From an uncultured Alphaproteobacteria bacterium (lineage in GTDB: Bacteria > Pseudomonadota > Alphaproteobacteria > Puniceispirillales > UBA1172), in assembly GCA_937952245.1 (NCBI GenBank), contig CALFYS010000056.1, positions 1-15,519 on the forward strand: a stretch of 15,519 nucleotides of DNA, given 5' to 3'. Each line of letters opens with the position of its first letter. Positions within the stretch are counted from its first letter, which is position 1. Both the position numbers and the translations under genes were made by a program. This document shows positions 1 through 6,403 of this stretch, one piece after another. A model generated the notes under the pieces. The model did not search any database and was not told where the DNA came from. It saw nothing but the letters and a program-made list of their open reading frames with translations.

Positions 1-918
1 TGCATTAGCGGGGTCAGGATATTCTTGCTCTAAATTCAGCATGACCTGTTCTAAAAACTTCGCCGCCGCCACGGAAAGCACACGATCCCGCAATTGGCCG
101 ATATGCAACGTGCCTGACTTAATATCCCTTGGGTCAATCGGGCGTGCCACCAATGAAGCCGTGTCCGTCATGCCAATGGGGATTTCAAACGACAGCGCCA
201 TTTCTTCTTTCAAATAGGCGTGGAGGAAATCAACACTATCAGTTTCGCCGATCACCGCGATGGGCAAAGGCGTGGCCAGCAGGCTGGCATCAACCAATTG
301 CCGAACACCATTTTCAGGGCTGGGCAGAACAATAGGGTGGCCAATGCAATCCCGAAGTCGGATTTGGTCTTTCGCCGCAAGGGGGTGATCTCTGCTCATC
401 ACCATATGCAATTGTTGGGGGATGGCGGCCATGACCTTGAATTGATTGGATTGCACGGGTTCAAACGTGATCGCAATATCGGAATCGTGATTGATCAAAC
501 TGGTTTCAGCATCCTGCCGATATTGCCGTTTGATCGAAAATGTTACCCCGGGGTGTTGCTGCCGATAGATCGCAATCTGCCGCGGCAATAATGATCGCAA
601 CACTTCTGGCGTTGCTGATATGGTGATATGACCGCGCCTGACCCCCGCTAAATCCGCCATTTGTGATTTCATTCGGTCAAAGTCACTGCGTTGTTTGCGG
701 GTGAAATTCACCAGCAATTCGCCAGCGGTATTGAGCCTGACCCCCGCCGATGTCCGTTCAAACAAAGGGTATCCCAATTCTTCTTCAAGGCTCAAAATCC
801 GTCTATTCAACGCGGTTGAGGTGATGTTCAAGACCTCAGCGGCCTTCCGGATCGACCCTTCTTTTGCGATGACATCCACATAATTTAACGTTGCTAACGC
901 GCGCAATCTCGCCTCCAT
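1..918 (-). CDS. LysR-family transcriptional regulator (C-terminus cut by window edge)
   Basis: An open frame of 306 codons runs on the minus strand from an ATG at 918 to the window edge with no stop, so the C-terminal end is missing. Residues about 5-60 form a LysR winged helix-turn-helix: alternation of REGSIRKAAEVLN-like residues (here KEGSIRKAAEVLN), then TALNRRILSLEEELGYPLFER. The rest, from about residue 90 (GHITISATPEVLRSLLP), fits the periplasmic-binding-like effector domain, with HPLAAKD and an S-P-E-N-G segment typical of the fold. An in-frame TGA lies upstream and no other start is available. The Shine-Dalgarno sequence is weak. LysR proteins usually bind DNA near their own promoter and respond to a small molecule. 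The divergent neighbour is glnK, but nothing in the sequence proves that glnK is the target. The ligand is unknown. Confidence 0.9.
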   Translation of the reverse strand, partial: MEARLRALATLNYVDVIAKEGSIRKAAEVLNITSTALNRRILSLEEELGYPLFERTSAGVRLNTAGELLVNFTRKQRSDFDRMKSQMADLAGVRRGHITISATPEVLRSLLPRQIAIYRQQHPGVTFSIKRQYRQDAETSLINHDSDIAITFEPVQSNQFKVMAAIPQQLHMVMSRDHPLAAKDQIRLRDCIGHPIVLPSPENGVRQLVDASLLATPLPIAVIGETDSVDFLHAYLKEEMALSFEIPIGMTDTASLVARPIDPRDIKSGTLHIGQLRDRVLSVAAAKFLEQVMLNLEQEYPDPANA

Positions 919-938
919 CCGCCAAAAACTGTGTGCGG

Positions 939-951
939 TGCATTTTTTGCA
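939..951. promoter_or_regulatory. Short inverted repeat (TGCA-N5-TGCA) in the lysR/glnK divergent intergenic region
   Basis: TGCA arms separated by five T residues lie 21 bases upstream of the LysR start, between the divergent genes. LysR regulators often bind imperfect dyads at such positions, so this is a candidate operator. The arms are short and could be chance. Confidence 0.2.
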
Positions 952-1044
952 TCACTATTGGCAAATATTAGCAGAATTCGCATCAACTGCAATCTGATAG
1001 ATCATATCCAAACAATTTTTGACATTAATCAGGAGATGATTGCC

Positions 1045-1383
1045 ATGAAATATATCATCACAATTATTCAGCCCTCACGGCTTGAACCCTTACAAGAAGC
1101 GCTCACCGGTTTTGGTATTCAAGGCATGACCGTTTCTGAAGTTCAAGGTTATGGCCGCCAGCAGGGTAAAACCGAAATGTATCGCGGCACTGAATACACC
1201 GTGAATTTTCTGCCAAAGATCAAAGTCGAATGCGCTGTTGACGAATCCGTCGCCGATAAAGTCGTCGATGCTATTCGTGAGACCTGCAGCACAGGCCGCA
1301 TTGGTGATGGCAAAGTCTTTAGCCTTGATCTGGAAGGCGCCATGCGCATCCGGACAGGGGAAACAGGTTTATCAGCCCTTTAA
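1045..1383 (+). CDS. glnK: Nitrogen regulatory protein P-II (GlnK/GlnB)
   Basis: A 112-aa PII protein, the usual length for the family. PII trimers sense ATP/ADP and 2-oxoglutarate and report nitrogen status. When unmodified, GlnK docks on AmtB and blocks ammonium uptake. The T-loop is intact (GRQQGKTEMYRGTEYTV), with Tyr51 as the uridylylation site, and the C-terminal signatures TGRIGDGKVF and RIRTGE are present. I chose the ATG at 1045: AGGAG at 1031-1035 is 9 bases upstream, whereas the ATG at 1036 would abut that site. A longer frame upstream is spurious. amtB follows after 57 bases on the same strand, the standard glnK-amtB pairing, so glnK is more likely than glnB. NtrC/sigma-54 control would be expected, but I found no clean sigma-54 promoter. 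Confidence 0.95.
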   Translation: MKYIITIIQPSRLEPLQEALTGFGIQGMTVSEVQGYGRQQGKTEMYRGTEYTVNFLPKIKVECAVDESVADKVVDAIRETCSTGRIGDGKVFSLDLEGAMRIRTGETGLSAL

Positions 1384-1440
1384 TAGCAACCTTAGGTTTA
1401 TTTCCTAAAACATTGAAAATAAATGAATATGGAGAATATC

Positions 1441-2748
1441 ATGATTAAGAGAATTTCATTATTATCGGCGTTAGGGGTGGCGATTTTAGCGCCATTCCAT
1501 GCTTTCGCCGCGCCCGACGCGGAAACCGCGTTTATCTTTAACAGCCTGTCGTTTTTGGTGCATGGCTTTATTGTTATGTTGATGGCGGCGGGGTTCTGTA
1601 TGCTTGAAGTTGGCCTTGTGCGGTCAAAGAACGCGACAGTGCAATCGACCAAGAATATTGGTCTTTATGCCATCGCTGGCCTGATGTATGGGCTTGTTGG
1701 TTATAACCTCATGTATATGGATGTTTCCGGTTATATCGGCAGTTTTGCCCTTTGGTCGCCTGATGATAGTTCTGTCATTACCGACAATGGTTTTGAAGGT
1801 GATGCCTCTGGTTACAGCTCATCATCAGATTGGTTCTTCCAAATGGTCTTTGTTGCCGCCGCCGCGTCGATTGTCTCCGGTGCTGTTGCGGAACGCGTGA
1901 AATTGACAACCTTCCTTGTTTTCTCCGCGATTTTGACTGGAATTATCTACCCAATCCAAGGGTCTTGGACATGGGGTGGCGGCTGGTTGAGCGAAATGGG
2001 CTTTAGCGATTTCGCCGGCTCAACAATCGTTCACTCTGTCGGCGGTTGGGCTGCCTTAACAGGTGCCATTATCATTGGCGCACGGACAGGCAAGTTTGGT
2101 GCTGATGGGTCTATTCGTCCAATGCCAGGGTCAAACCTGCCGCTCGCAACAATCGGGACTTTTGTTCTGTGGTTCGGTTGGTTCGGTTTTAATGGGGGAT
2201 CACAATTGGCCATGGGTTCAGCCGCCGATGTTGCCGCGATTGCCAATATCTTTGTGAACACCAACATGGCCGCGGCTTCAGGTGTTGTGGTGGCGATCAT
2301 CGCAACCGCAATTCTTTATGGCAAAATTGATCTGACCATGGCGTTGAACGGCGCGTTGGGTGGTTTGGTTGCGATTACAGCCGAACCGCTTGCGCCAACA
2401 CCGCTTCTGGCCATGCTGATTGGTGGCGTTGGGTCATTACTGGTGGTCTTCACGGTTCCGCTCCTCGACCGGTTGAAGATTGATGATGTGGTCGGTGCTA
2501 TTCCGGTTCACCTTGTCAGCGGGATTTGGGGCACGCTTGCGGTATGTCTTTCGACTGATGCCAGCGTTGTTACCCAGCTCATCGGTATTGTTTCCATCGG
2601 TGCCTTTGTGGTCGTCACCTCAACAGCAGTTTGGTACGCGCTGAAATTGCTGATGGGTCTGCGTCCTGACGAAGAAGAAGAACTTTCAGGCCTCGACATC
2701 ACTGAATGTGGTCTTGAAAGCTACCCTGATTTCATTCGTCAAACATAA
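1441..2748 (+). CDS. amtB: Ammonium transporter, Amt family
   Basis: A 435-aa inner-membrane ammonium channel/transporter. Residues 1-23 (MIKRISLLSALGVAILAPFH then AFA) form a signal peptide with likely cleavage before APDAE, followed by about eleven membrane helices. Family landmarks are visible: GFCMLEVGLVRSKN near residue 51, SIVSGAVAERVK near 143, and the twin histidines of the pore at about H198 (STIVHSVGGW) and H357 (AIPVHLVSGIWG). The C-terminal cytoplasmic tail GLDITECGLESYPDF is the GlnK-interacting region. I chose ATG 1441 because GGAG at 1431-1434 is six bases upstream. ATGs at 1423 and 1429 are in frame but have poorer sites and would lengthen the signal peptide. Cotranscription with glnK is likely, with a terminator 20 bases downstream. 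Confidence 0.96.
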   Translation: MIKRISLLSALGVAILAPFHAFAAPDAETAFIFNSLSFLVHGFIVMLMAAGFCMLEVGLVRSKNATVQSTKNIGLYAIAGLMYGLVGYNLMYMDVSGYIGSFALWSPDDSSVITDNGFEGDASGYSSSSDWFFQMVFVAAAASIVSGAVAERVKLTTFLVFSAILTGIIYPIQGSWTWGGGWLSEMGFSDFAGSTIVHSVGGWAALTGAIIIGARTGKFGADGSIRPMPGSNLPLATIGTFVLWFGWFGFNGGSQLAMGSAADVAAIANIFVNTNMAAASGVVVAIIATAILYGKIDLTMALNGALGGLVAITAEPLAPTPLLAMLIGGVGSLLVVFTVPLLDRLKIDDVVGAIPVHLVSGIWGTLAVCLSTDASVVTQLIGIVSIGAFVVVTSTAVWYALKLLMGLRPDEEEELSGLDITECGLESYPDFIRQT

Positions 2749-2767
2749 TCCTTAACACTTCCCCTTG

Positions 2768-2797
2768 AAAACCCAGCCTTTTGGCTGGGTTTTTTTC
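2768..2797 (+). terminator. Rho-independent terminator after amtB
   Basis: An 11-bp perfect stem (AAAACCCAGCC at 2768-2778 with GGCTGGGTTTT at 2783-2793) has a TTTT loop and continues into a T tract. It ends the glnK-amtB transcript. The A tract on the left means it could also work on the opposite strand. Confidence 0.93.
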
Positions 2798-2844
2798 TTG
2801 TCTCCATCGTTCCATTCATGAAGGATAATCAGAAGGAGAGGGCG

Positions 2845-3765
2845 ATGAAGATTGTTATTTTCGGTATTGGTGCCATGGGGTCGGTTTATGCGGGTTTGTT
2901 CGCGGATGCGGGGCATGACGTGGTGGGGATTGACCCGTGGCAGGATCATATCAACGCGATTAACGAAGGGGGCTTACGCGTCAGCGGGGCCAGTGGTGAT
3001 CGTATCTTGGATCATATCACCGCCCAATCCCCTGAAGACGATTTGCCGGATGCTGATCTTTACATCATCGCCACCAAAGCCGCCCATGTTGCGCCGGCAG
3101 GGGAAAAGATTAAGGCTAAGGGCAGGGGCGATTCCCCCGTCCTGACCATCCAAAATGGGTTTGGCAGTGGCGATATGCTGGCGGAAATCATTGCCTCTGA
3201 TCGCATTCTATTAGGTGTCGCCGAAGGATTTGGCGCGTCGATCAAAGCCCCCGGCCATGCCCATCACACCAGCATGACGCGAATCAGGCTTGGGGATTAT
3301 GGCGGCGGCATCAGCCCAAGATTAGAAGACATCACAAGATTATGGAAAGACGCCGGCTTCCCCGCCGAATTATATGACGATATTGATCAGCTGATTTGGG
3401 AGAAGTTTATCTGCAATGTCACGCTGTCTGGCCCATGCACCATCACCGGATTGCACGTGGCGGCTTTGCGGGCGGATCAAGACCTATGGCAAATGGCCTT
3501 GGCCTGCGGGGTTGAGGCTTATCAGGTGGGCAAGGCCAAAGGGGTGAATTTCTCTTATGATGATCCCGTGGCTTATGTCACCGCTTTTGCCGATAAATTG
3601 GGGGAAGCCCGGCCATCAATGGCGCTTGATCATTTGGCGAAGCGTAAATCCGAAATTGATGTGATCAATGGCATGGTGCCTGTTCTGGCCGAACAAATGG
3701 GGATGGACGCGCCGGTCAATAAAGCGGTATCAGCCTTGGTGCGCCATGCCGAAAAGGATTTTTAA
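2845..3765 (+). CDS. Ketopantoate reductase family (ApbA/PanE) NAD(P)-dependent oxidoreductase
   Basis: A 306-aa cytoplasmic reductase. The N-terminal Rossmann domain shows GIGAMG at residues 7-12 for NAD(P), and an Asp (D30) near the end of the second strand. IQNG (N104) is the conserved substrate/cofactor loop. The C-terminal helical domain holds WEKFICNVTLS, with likely catalytic K187 and N191, and RPSMALDHLAKRKSEIDVIN with S258 and E270, matching the ketopantoate reductase pattern. I chose ATG 2845 because AAGGAGAGG lies just upstream and the Rossmann strand begins at residue 2. A frame from 2818 would place this ribosome binding site inside the gene. Family members include true PanE (pantothenate synthesis) and many relatives with other 2-keto acid or branched substrates. 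The convergent partner is a beta-keto acid cleavage enzyme rather than a pan gene, so a catabolic role is as likely as PanE. The substrate cannot be told from sequence. Confidence 0.88.
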   Translation: MKIVIFGIGAMGSVYAGLFADAGHDVVGIDPWQDHINAINEGGLRVSGASGDRILDHITAQSPEDDLPDADLYIIATKAAHVAPAGEKIKAKGRGDSPVLTIQNGFGSGDMLAEIIASDRILLGVAEGFGASIKAPGHAHHTSMTRIRLGDYGGGISPRLEDITRLWKDAGFPAELYDDIDQLIWEKFICNVTLSGPCTITGLHVAALRADQDLWQMALACGVEAYQVGKAKGVNFSYDDPVAYVTAFADKLGEARPSMALDHLAKRKSEIDVINGMVPVLAEQMGMDAPVNKAVSALVRHAEKDF

Positions 3766-4580
3766 GAAAACAACATTCGCGCGTCTGGCCCCGTCATGGG
3801 ATTGACCTGATCGGCCAATTGCCGCACCAAAGCTGAGGTGGACGGCGCGACCTCACCTGATTTCAGGTAAATATTATTTTCAAACCCCACCCGTGCGTGC
3901 CCCCCTAAAGACGCGGCTTTGACCATAACGTCATATTCCATTGGCCCAAAGGCGCAAACCATCCATGACCGCAAAAACCCATGATCTTTTTCCATAAATG
4001 GGTTCAATTCATCAGGATGCGATTTAAACCCGGGGTTGTATTTGCCTAAAACAAATAAAGCATCCAGCCCTTCATTTTGCCCCCCATTTTGTTGGGGCCA
4101 TTGCGGGTGATTGGTCATGCTGTTCAGCAGGTCAAGATCATCCGCCGAATAAAGGATAAATTGGAATTTCACCCCCATCGCCGATGCCTCACGAATGGTG
4201 GAGGCGGCGAAATCCAAGGCTTGAGCCGACCGATCGCCCACCAATTCGGCAATAGCAAGGGAGGCGAAATCAGGGGCGGTATCAAACAGGCATTGCGCTT
4301 GGTCTTGGGGGGAGTAGATCCCCACCGCTTCGGTGGTAATCTGGCACGGCATATCGGGGCAGGTCTCCGCCATCAGCGCCAATAATTCGCGATAACGCCC
4401 CGAATCCAGCACATGACGGCCTTCATCATCGCGCACATGGGCGTGCAGCATCCCCGCGCCTTCGTCAAAACAAGCTTTCGCTTCGCGCGCGGTTTCTTCG
4501 ATGGTGACGGGCAGATTAGGGTGATCCGTTTTGGTTTTACGCGCGCCATTGGGGGCGGCCATAATCAATGTTTTATCCAT
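3762..4580 (-). CDS. BKACE (beta-keto acid cleavage enzyme, DUF849 / Kce family)
   Basis: A 272-aa TIM-barrel enzyme of the family that condenses a beta-keto acid with acetyl-CoA to give acetoacetate and a new acyl-CoA (3-keto-5-aminohexanoate cleavage enzyme is the model). Visible landmarks are AAPNGARKTK at residues 8-17, HAHVRD with H46 and H48 as the zinc ligands, ITTEAVG near 81, and ARVGFENNIYL with R230 and E234 (third zinc ligand). The start at 4580 (MDKTLIMAAPNG) places the two histidines at the Kce positions and has GGGG four bases upstream. The ATG at 4601 adds seven residues and has no ribosome binding site. The residue after the zinc-binding Glu is Asn235, where characterised members as I recall have Asp. 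The stop codon overlaps that of the convergent reductase. The substrate is unknown. Confidence 0.88.
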   Translation of the reverse strand: MDKTLIMAAPNGARKTKTDHPNLPVTIEETAREAKACFDEGAGMLHAHVRDDEGRHVLDSGRYRELLALMAETCPDMPCQITTEAVGIYSPQDQAQCLFDTAPDFASLAIAELVGDRSAQALDFAASTIREASAMGVKFQFILYSADDLDLLNSMTNHPQWPQQNGGQNEGLDALFVLGKYNPGFKSHPDELNPFMEKDHGFLRSWMVCAFGPMEYDVMVKAASLGGHARVGFENNIYLKSGEVAPSTSALVRQLADQVNPMTGPDARMLFS

Positions 4581-4655
4581 TTTGCCCCAATCCCTTATCA
4601 TCCATATGTTTTAAAAAAATTATCATTTCATTTAAATTTGCCACTGGTCAATAAA

Positions 4656-4684
4656 TTGATATTGTTGTAGGTAGAAAATATAAC
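4656..4684 (+). promoter_or_regulatory. Sigma-70-type promoter for the 32-aa microprotein gene
   Basis: TTGATA at 4656-4661 and TATAAC at 4679-4684 are separated by exactly 17 bases in an AT-rich stretch. The expected transcription start (about 4691) would leave a leader of only about ten bases, starting at the GGGGGA ribosome binding site of the gene at 4701. Confidence 0.6.
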
Positions 4685-4700
4685 GTCTATGGGGGAAATT

Positions 4701-4799
4701 ATGGACGCAACAATTGGAACAATCTTGGTTGTCGGTTTTCCTGTCGCATTGATCATCGTCATGATGGCCTTTGGTAAGTTTTCTGTAAAACCTGAATAA
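4701..4799 (+). CDS. 32-aa single-helix membrane microprotein, unknown function
   Basis: A 32-codon frame, too short for routine ORF calling: it begins MDATIGTILVVGFPVALIIV and ends MMAFGKFSVKPE. The support is contextual. There is a GGGGGA ribosome binding site five bases upstream (4691-4696), a near-consensus promoter at 4656-4684, and a perfect terminator 18 bases after the stop. Residues about 5-24 form one hydrophobic helix and a short basic/acidic tail (GKFSVKPE) follows. By the positive-inside rule the C-terminus should face the cytoplasm. Proteins of this size often stabilise a larger membrane complex such as an oxidase or transporter. I do not recognise the family, and the partner cannot be told from sequence. 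The next large gene cluster is the Mrp operon, but this gene has its own transcription unit. Confidence 0.7.
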   Translation: MDATIGTILVVGFPVALIIVMMAFGKFSVKPE

Positions 4800-4817
4800 G
4801 ACAGTTTATCTGAACAC

Positions 4818-4847
4818 AAAAAACCCCAGCGTTTGCTGGGGTTTTTT
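4818..4847. terminator. Bidirectional Rho-independent terminator between two convergent microprotein genes
   Basis: A 13-bp perfect stem (AAAAAACCCCAGC at 4818-4830 with GCTGGGGTTTTTT at 4835-4847) has a GTTT loop. Read on plus, it gives a GC stem followed by six T residues after the 32-aa gene. Read on minus, the A tract becomes six T residues after the 45-aa gene. It can therefore serve both transcripts. Confidence 0.93.
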
Positions 4848-4907
4848 ATTGCGCGTGATATGCCAAGGCTTGATCAAAAAGCCCGCATAATCAAATCGCA
4901 TCAATAT

Positions 4908-5045
4908 TTATGTGGCGTGGTTAACAGCAAAATAAATCGTAACGGCAACCGCGACCAGCGCAACAATCACTGTCCAATGCAGTTTGTCGTAAACGTTTTC
5001 TTCAGGCACGCCTGCTGGACGTTCTTTTTTGGTTTGGCTTGACAT
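4908..5045 (-). CDS. 45-aa single-helix membrane microprotein, unknown function
   Basis: A 45-codon frame: residues 1-23 are polar (MSSQTKKERPAGVPEENVYD then KLH), and residues 24-42 are one hydrophobic helix (WTVIVALVAVAVTIYFAVN), with the tail HAT. The ribosome binding site AGGGGG lies six bases before the ATG, and a promoter with -35 TTGCGG (5121-5116) and -10 TATAAA (5098-5093), spacing 17, lies upstream on the same strand. It ends 60 bases before the shared terminator. The charged N-terminal half is probably cytoplasmic, with a short C-terminus outside. The pattern resembles small accessory subunits of respiratory or transport complexes, but I do not recognise the family and no partner is implied beyond its convergent neighbour. 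Confidence 0.72.
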   Translation of the reverse strand: MSSQTKKERPAGVPEENVYDKLHWTVIVALVAVAVTIYFAVNHAT

Positions 5046-5092
5046 TCTGTCCCCCTAAAGCTGCCGCAAATCGCGGTATTGAATTCCAGTAT

Positions 5093-5121
5093 TTTATATA
5101 AAAATTATGATCACGCCGCAA
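5093..5121 (-). promoter_or_regulatory. Sigma-70-type promoter for the 45-aa microprotein gene
   Basis: On the minus strand, TTGCGG (5121-5116) and TATAAA (5098-5093) are separated by 17 bases. The expected start near 5086 leaves a leader of about 40 bases ending in AGGGGG before the ATG at 5045. Confidence 0.55.
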
Positions 5122-5179
5122 GATTTCTTCCTTCCCCTGCGGCAATTTGGAGTTTTTCAATGTCATGCCTTGAATACCC

Positions 5180-5209
5180 TTGCATGAATAACGACATGAC
5201 GTTTATTGT
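5180..5209 (+). promoter_or_regulatory. Possible promoter of the Mrp operon
   Basis: TTGCAT (5180-5185) and TATTGT (5204-5209) with an 18-base gap lie in the AT-rich region just before mrpE. The match is moderate, and no other strong candidate is seen in the 196-base gap. Confidence 0.3.
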
Positions 5210-5241
5210 AGATAAAATAATTATTCTAAGTGTCTGATCTG

Positions 5242-5724
5242 ATGCGTTTTGCGATATTATTTCTATCTTTAATGGCAGTCTGGCTGTTGATGTCCGGTCA
5301 TTATACCGTGCTGATCACAGGGCTGGGGGTTGCCAGCGTTTTATTCGCAACAGTGATGTCAACACGGCTGGGCGGCACCGATGATGAAGGCTTGCCGCTT
5401 CATATCATGGGGCGATTGCCCGGGTATTTTATCTGGCTCTTTAAAGAAATTTTAATGTCCAATATCGCAACGGCGAAAGTGATTTTATCCAATTCCGCTG
5501 ACCCTGAAATGTTTGAAACGCCCGCCAGCCAGAAAACCGAAGCCGGCGTTGCCACTTACGCCAATTCCATCACCCTGACCCCGGGAACCGTGACGGTCGA
5601 TATTGAAAAAGATATTTTCCTTGTGCACGCCCTGACCAAAGATTTTGGTGATGATGTCCGAAGCCGTGATATGGACGCCAAAGTTTCCGCCCTTGAGACC
5701 TCGCCAAAAGGTGAAAGCCAATGA
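5242..5724 (+). CDS. mrpE: Na+/H+ antiporter subunit E (MrpE/MnhE)
   Basis: A 160-aa membrane protein. Two hydrophobic N-terminal helices (residues about 2-20 and 22-40) are followed by a cytoplasmic domain with the MrpE signature YANSITLTPGTVTVDI and the downstream LVHALTKDFGDD. In Mrp complexes, E is a small subunit needed for assembly and activity of the antiporter. I chose ATG 5242 because MRFAILFLSL starts the first helix. A GTG at 5230 (adding MSDL) is equally possible because neither start has a good ribosome binding site. It is the first gene of the operon, and its stop overlaps the start of mrpF by four bases. Confidence 0.88.
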   Translation: MRFAILFLSLMAVWLLMSGHYTVLITGLGVASVLFATVMSTRLGGTDDEGLPLHIMGRLPGYFIWLFKEILMSNIATAKVILSNSADPEMFETPASQKTEAGVATYANSITLTPGTVTVDIEKDIFLVHALTKDFGDDVRSRDMDAKVSALETSPKGESQ

Positions 5725-5984
5725 TGCTGGTGGGGGGGATGATCGGTCTGGCGGTGGCCATAATGATGGCCTTGGTGCGTGTTGCCTTGGGCCCAACCGC
5801 TTTTGATCGTGTCTTGGCGGTCAACAGCATTGGCACTTTAATCATCTTGGGCATCGCGCTTCATGGGTTTTTGATGGGGCGGCCTGAATTTATCGATATT
5901 TCCGTTCTTTATGCGATTCTCAATTTCATTGGCACATTCGCGGTTTTGAAACTGTTCAGCACGGGAAGTTTGGGGGATCGTTGA
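5721..5984 (+). CDS. mrpF: Na+/H+ antiporter subunit F (MrpF/MnhF)
   Basis: An 87-aa protein with three predicted helices, the normal size for MrpF. Signatures are RVALGPTAFDRVLAVNSIGT after the first helix and SVLYAILNFIGTFAVLK in the last. It is a small membrane subunit of the Mrp Na+/H+ antiporter. The ATG sits in an ATGA overlap with the mrpE stop and is preceded by AGGTGA, so translation is probably coupled. Confidence 0.93.
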   Translation: MMLVGGMIGLAVAIMMALVRVALGPTAFDRVLAVNSIGTLIILGIALHGFLMGRPEFIDISVLYAILNFIGTFAVLKLFSTGSLGDR

Positions 5985-6403
5985 TGGAAAGCCTGATGCC
6001 TATTCTTGCCAGTATTTTTATCGGGCTTGGGGTTATCTCCGTCTTGATTGGCGCGCTTGGGTTGATCCGACTGCCGGATGTGTATTCCCGCATCCACGCC
6101 GCGGGGATTATTGATACCGCAGGGGTGGCGTTCTTTATTCTTGGCATGATCTGTCTTTCGGGGTGGTCACTGGTGACGGTGAAACTGATTCTGATCGGCA
6201 TCTTTTTATTCTTCACCAGCCCGATTTCAGGTCACGCCATCGCCAGAGTGGCGCATTTAAAAGGGATTGCCCCCCATGGCCGTGATCTGACAGCAACAGC
6301 AACAAAAACCTCAAATACCAAAAAGAAGACCGCCAAAAAGAAAGCGGCTAAGAAGAAAACCACCAAAACAATAGCCACTAAAACTAAGGGGAGGGCATCA
6401 TGA
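5984..6403 (+). CDS. mrpG: Na+/H+ antiporter subunit G (MrpG/MnhG) with a polybasic C-terminal tail
   Basis: A 139-aa protein. Residues 1-100 are ordinary MrpG: three helices and the motifs GALGLIRLPDVYSRIHAAG and FFTSPISGHAIARVAH. Residues about 101-139 are an extension made almost only of Thr, Lys and Ala, including KKKTAKKKAAKKKTTK, which resembles bacterial histone-H1-like repeats. MrpG is usually near 100-120 aa, so the tail is extra. Its charge implies a cytoplasmic C-terminus. The start is ATG 5984, whose A is the last base of the mrpF TGA stop. GGGGGA lies upstream. A TTG at 5981 is the alternative. The stop overlaps the next ATG by four bases. Confidence 0.92.
   Translation: MESLMPILASIFIGLGVISVLIGALGLIRLPDVYSRIHAAGIIDTAGVAFFILGMICLSGWSLVTVKLILIGIFLFFTSPISGHAIARVAHLKGIAPHGRDLTATATKTSNTKKKTAKKKAAKKKTTKTIATKTKGRAS

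Noticed and set aside
220..883. Plus-strand frames of 62-123 codons across the LysR gene
   Set aside because: They are shadows of the 306-codon LysR frame, which has a clear domain match on the minus strand.
958..975. Sigma-54-like promoter before glnK (TGGCAAATATTAGCA)
   Set aside because: The GG and GC doublets are nine bases apart instead of ten, and the -24 element is imperfect, so I did not call it.
931..1044. N-terminal extension of the PII frame
   Set aside because: PII proteins start at MK-I; the ribosome binding site fits ATG 1045 and the family length is 112 aa.
5115..5143. GCCGCA-N17-TGCGGC dyad as a terminator
   Set aside because: The stem is only six bases with a 17-base loop and overlaps the -35 of the 45-aa gene. 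It has no clean T tract.
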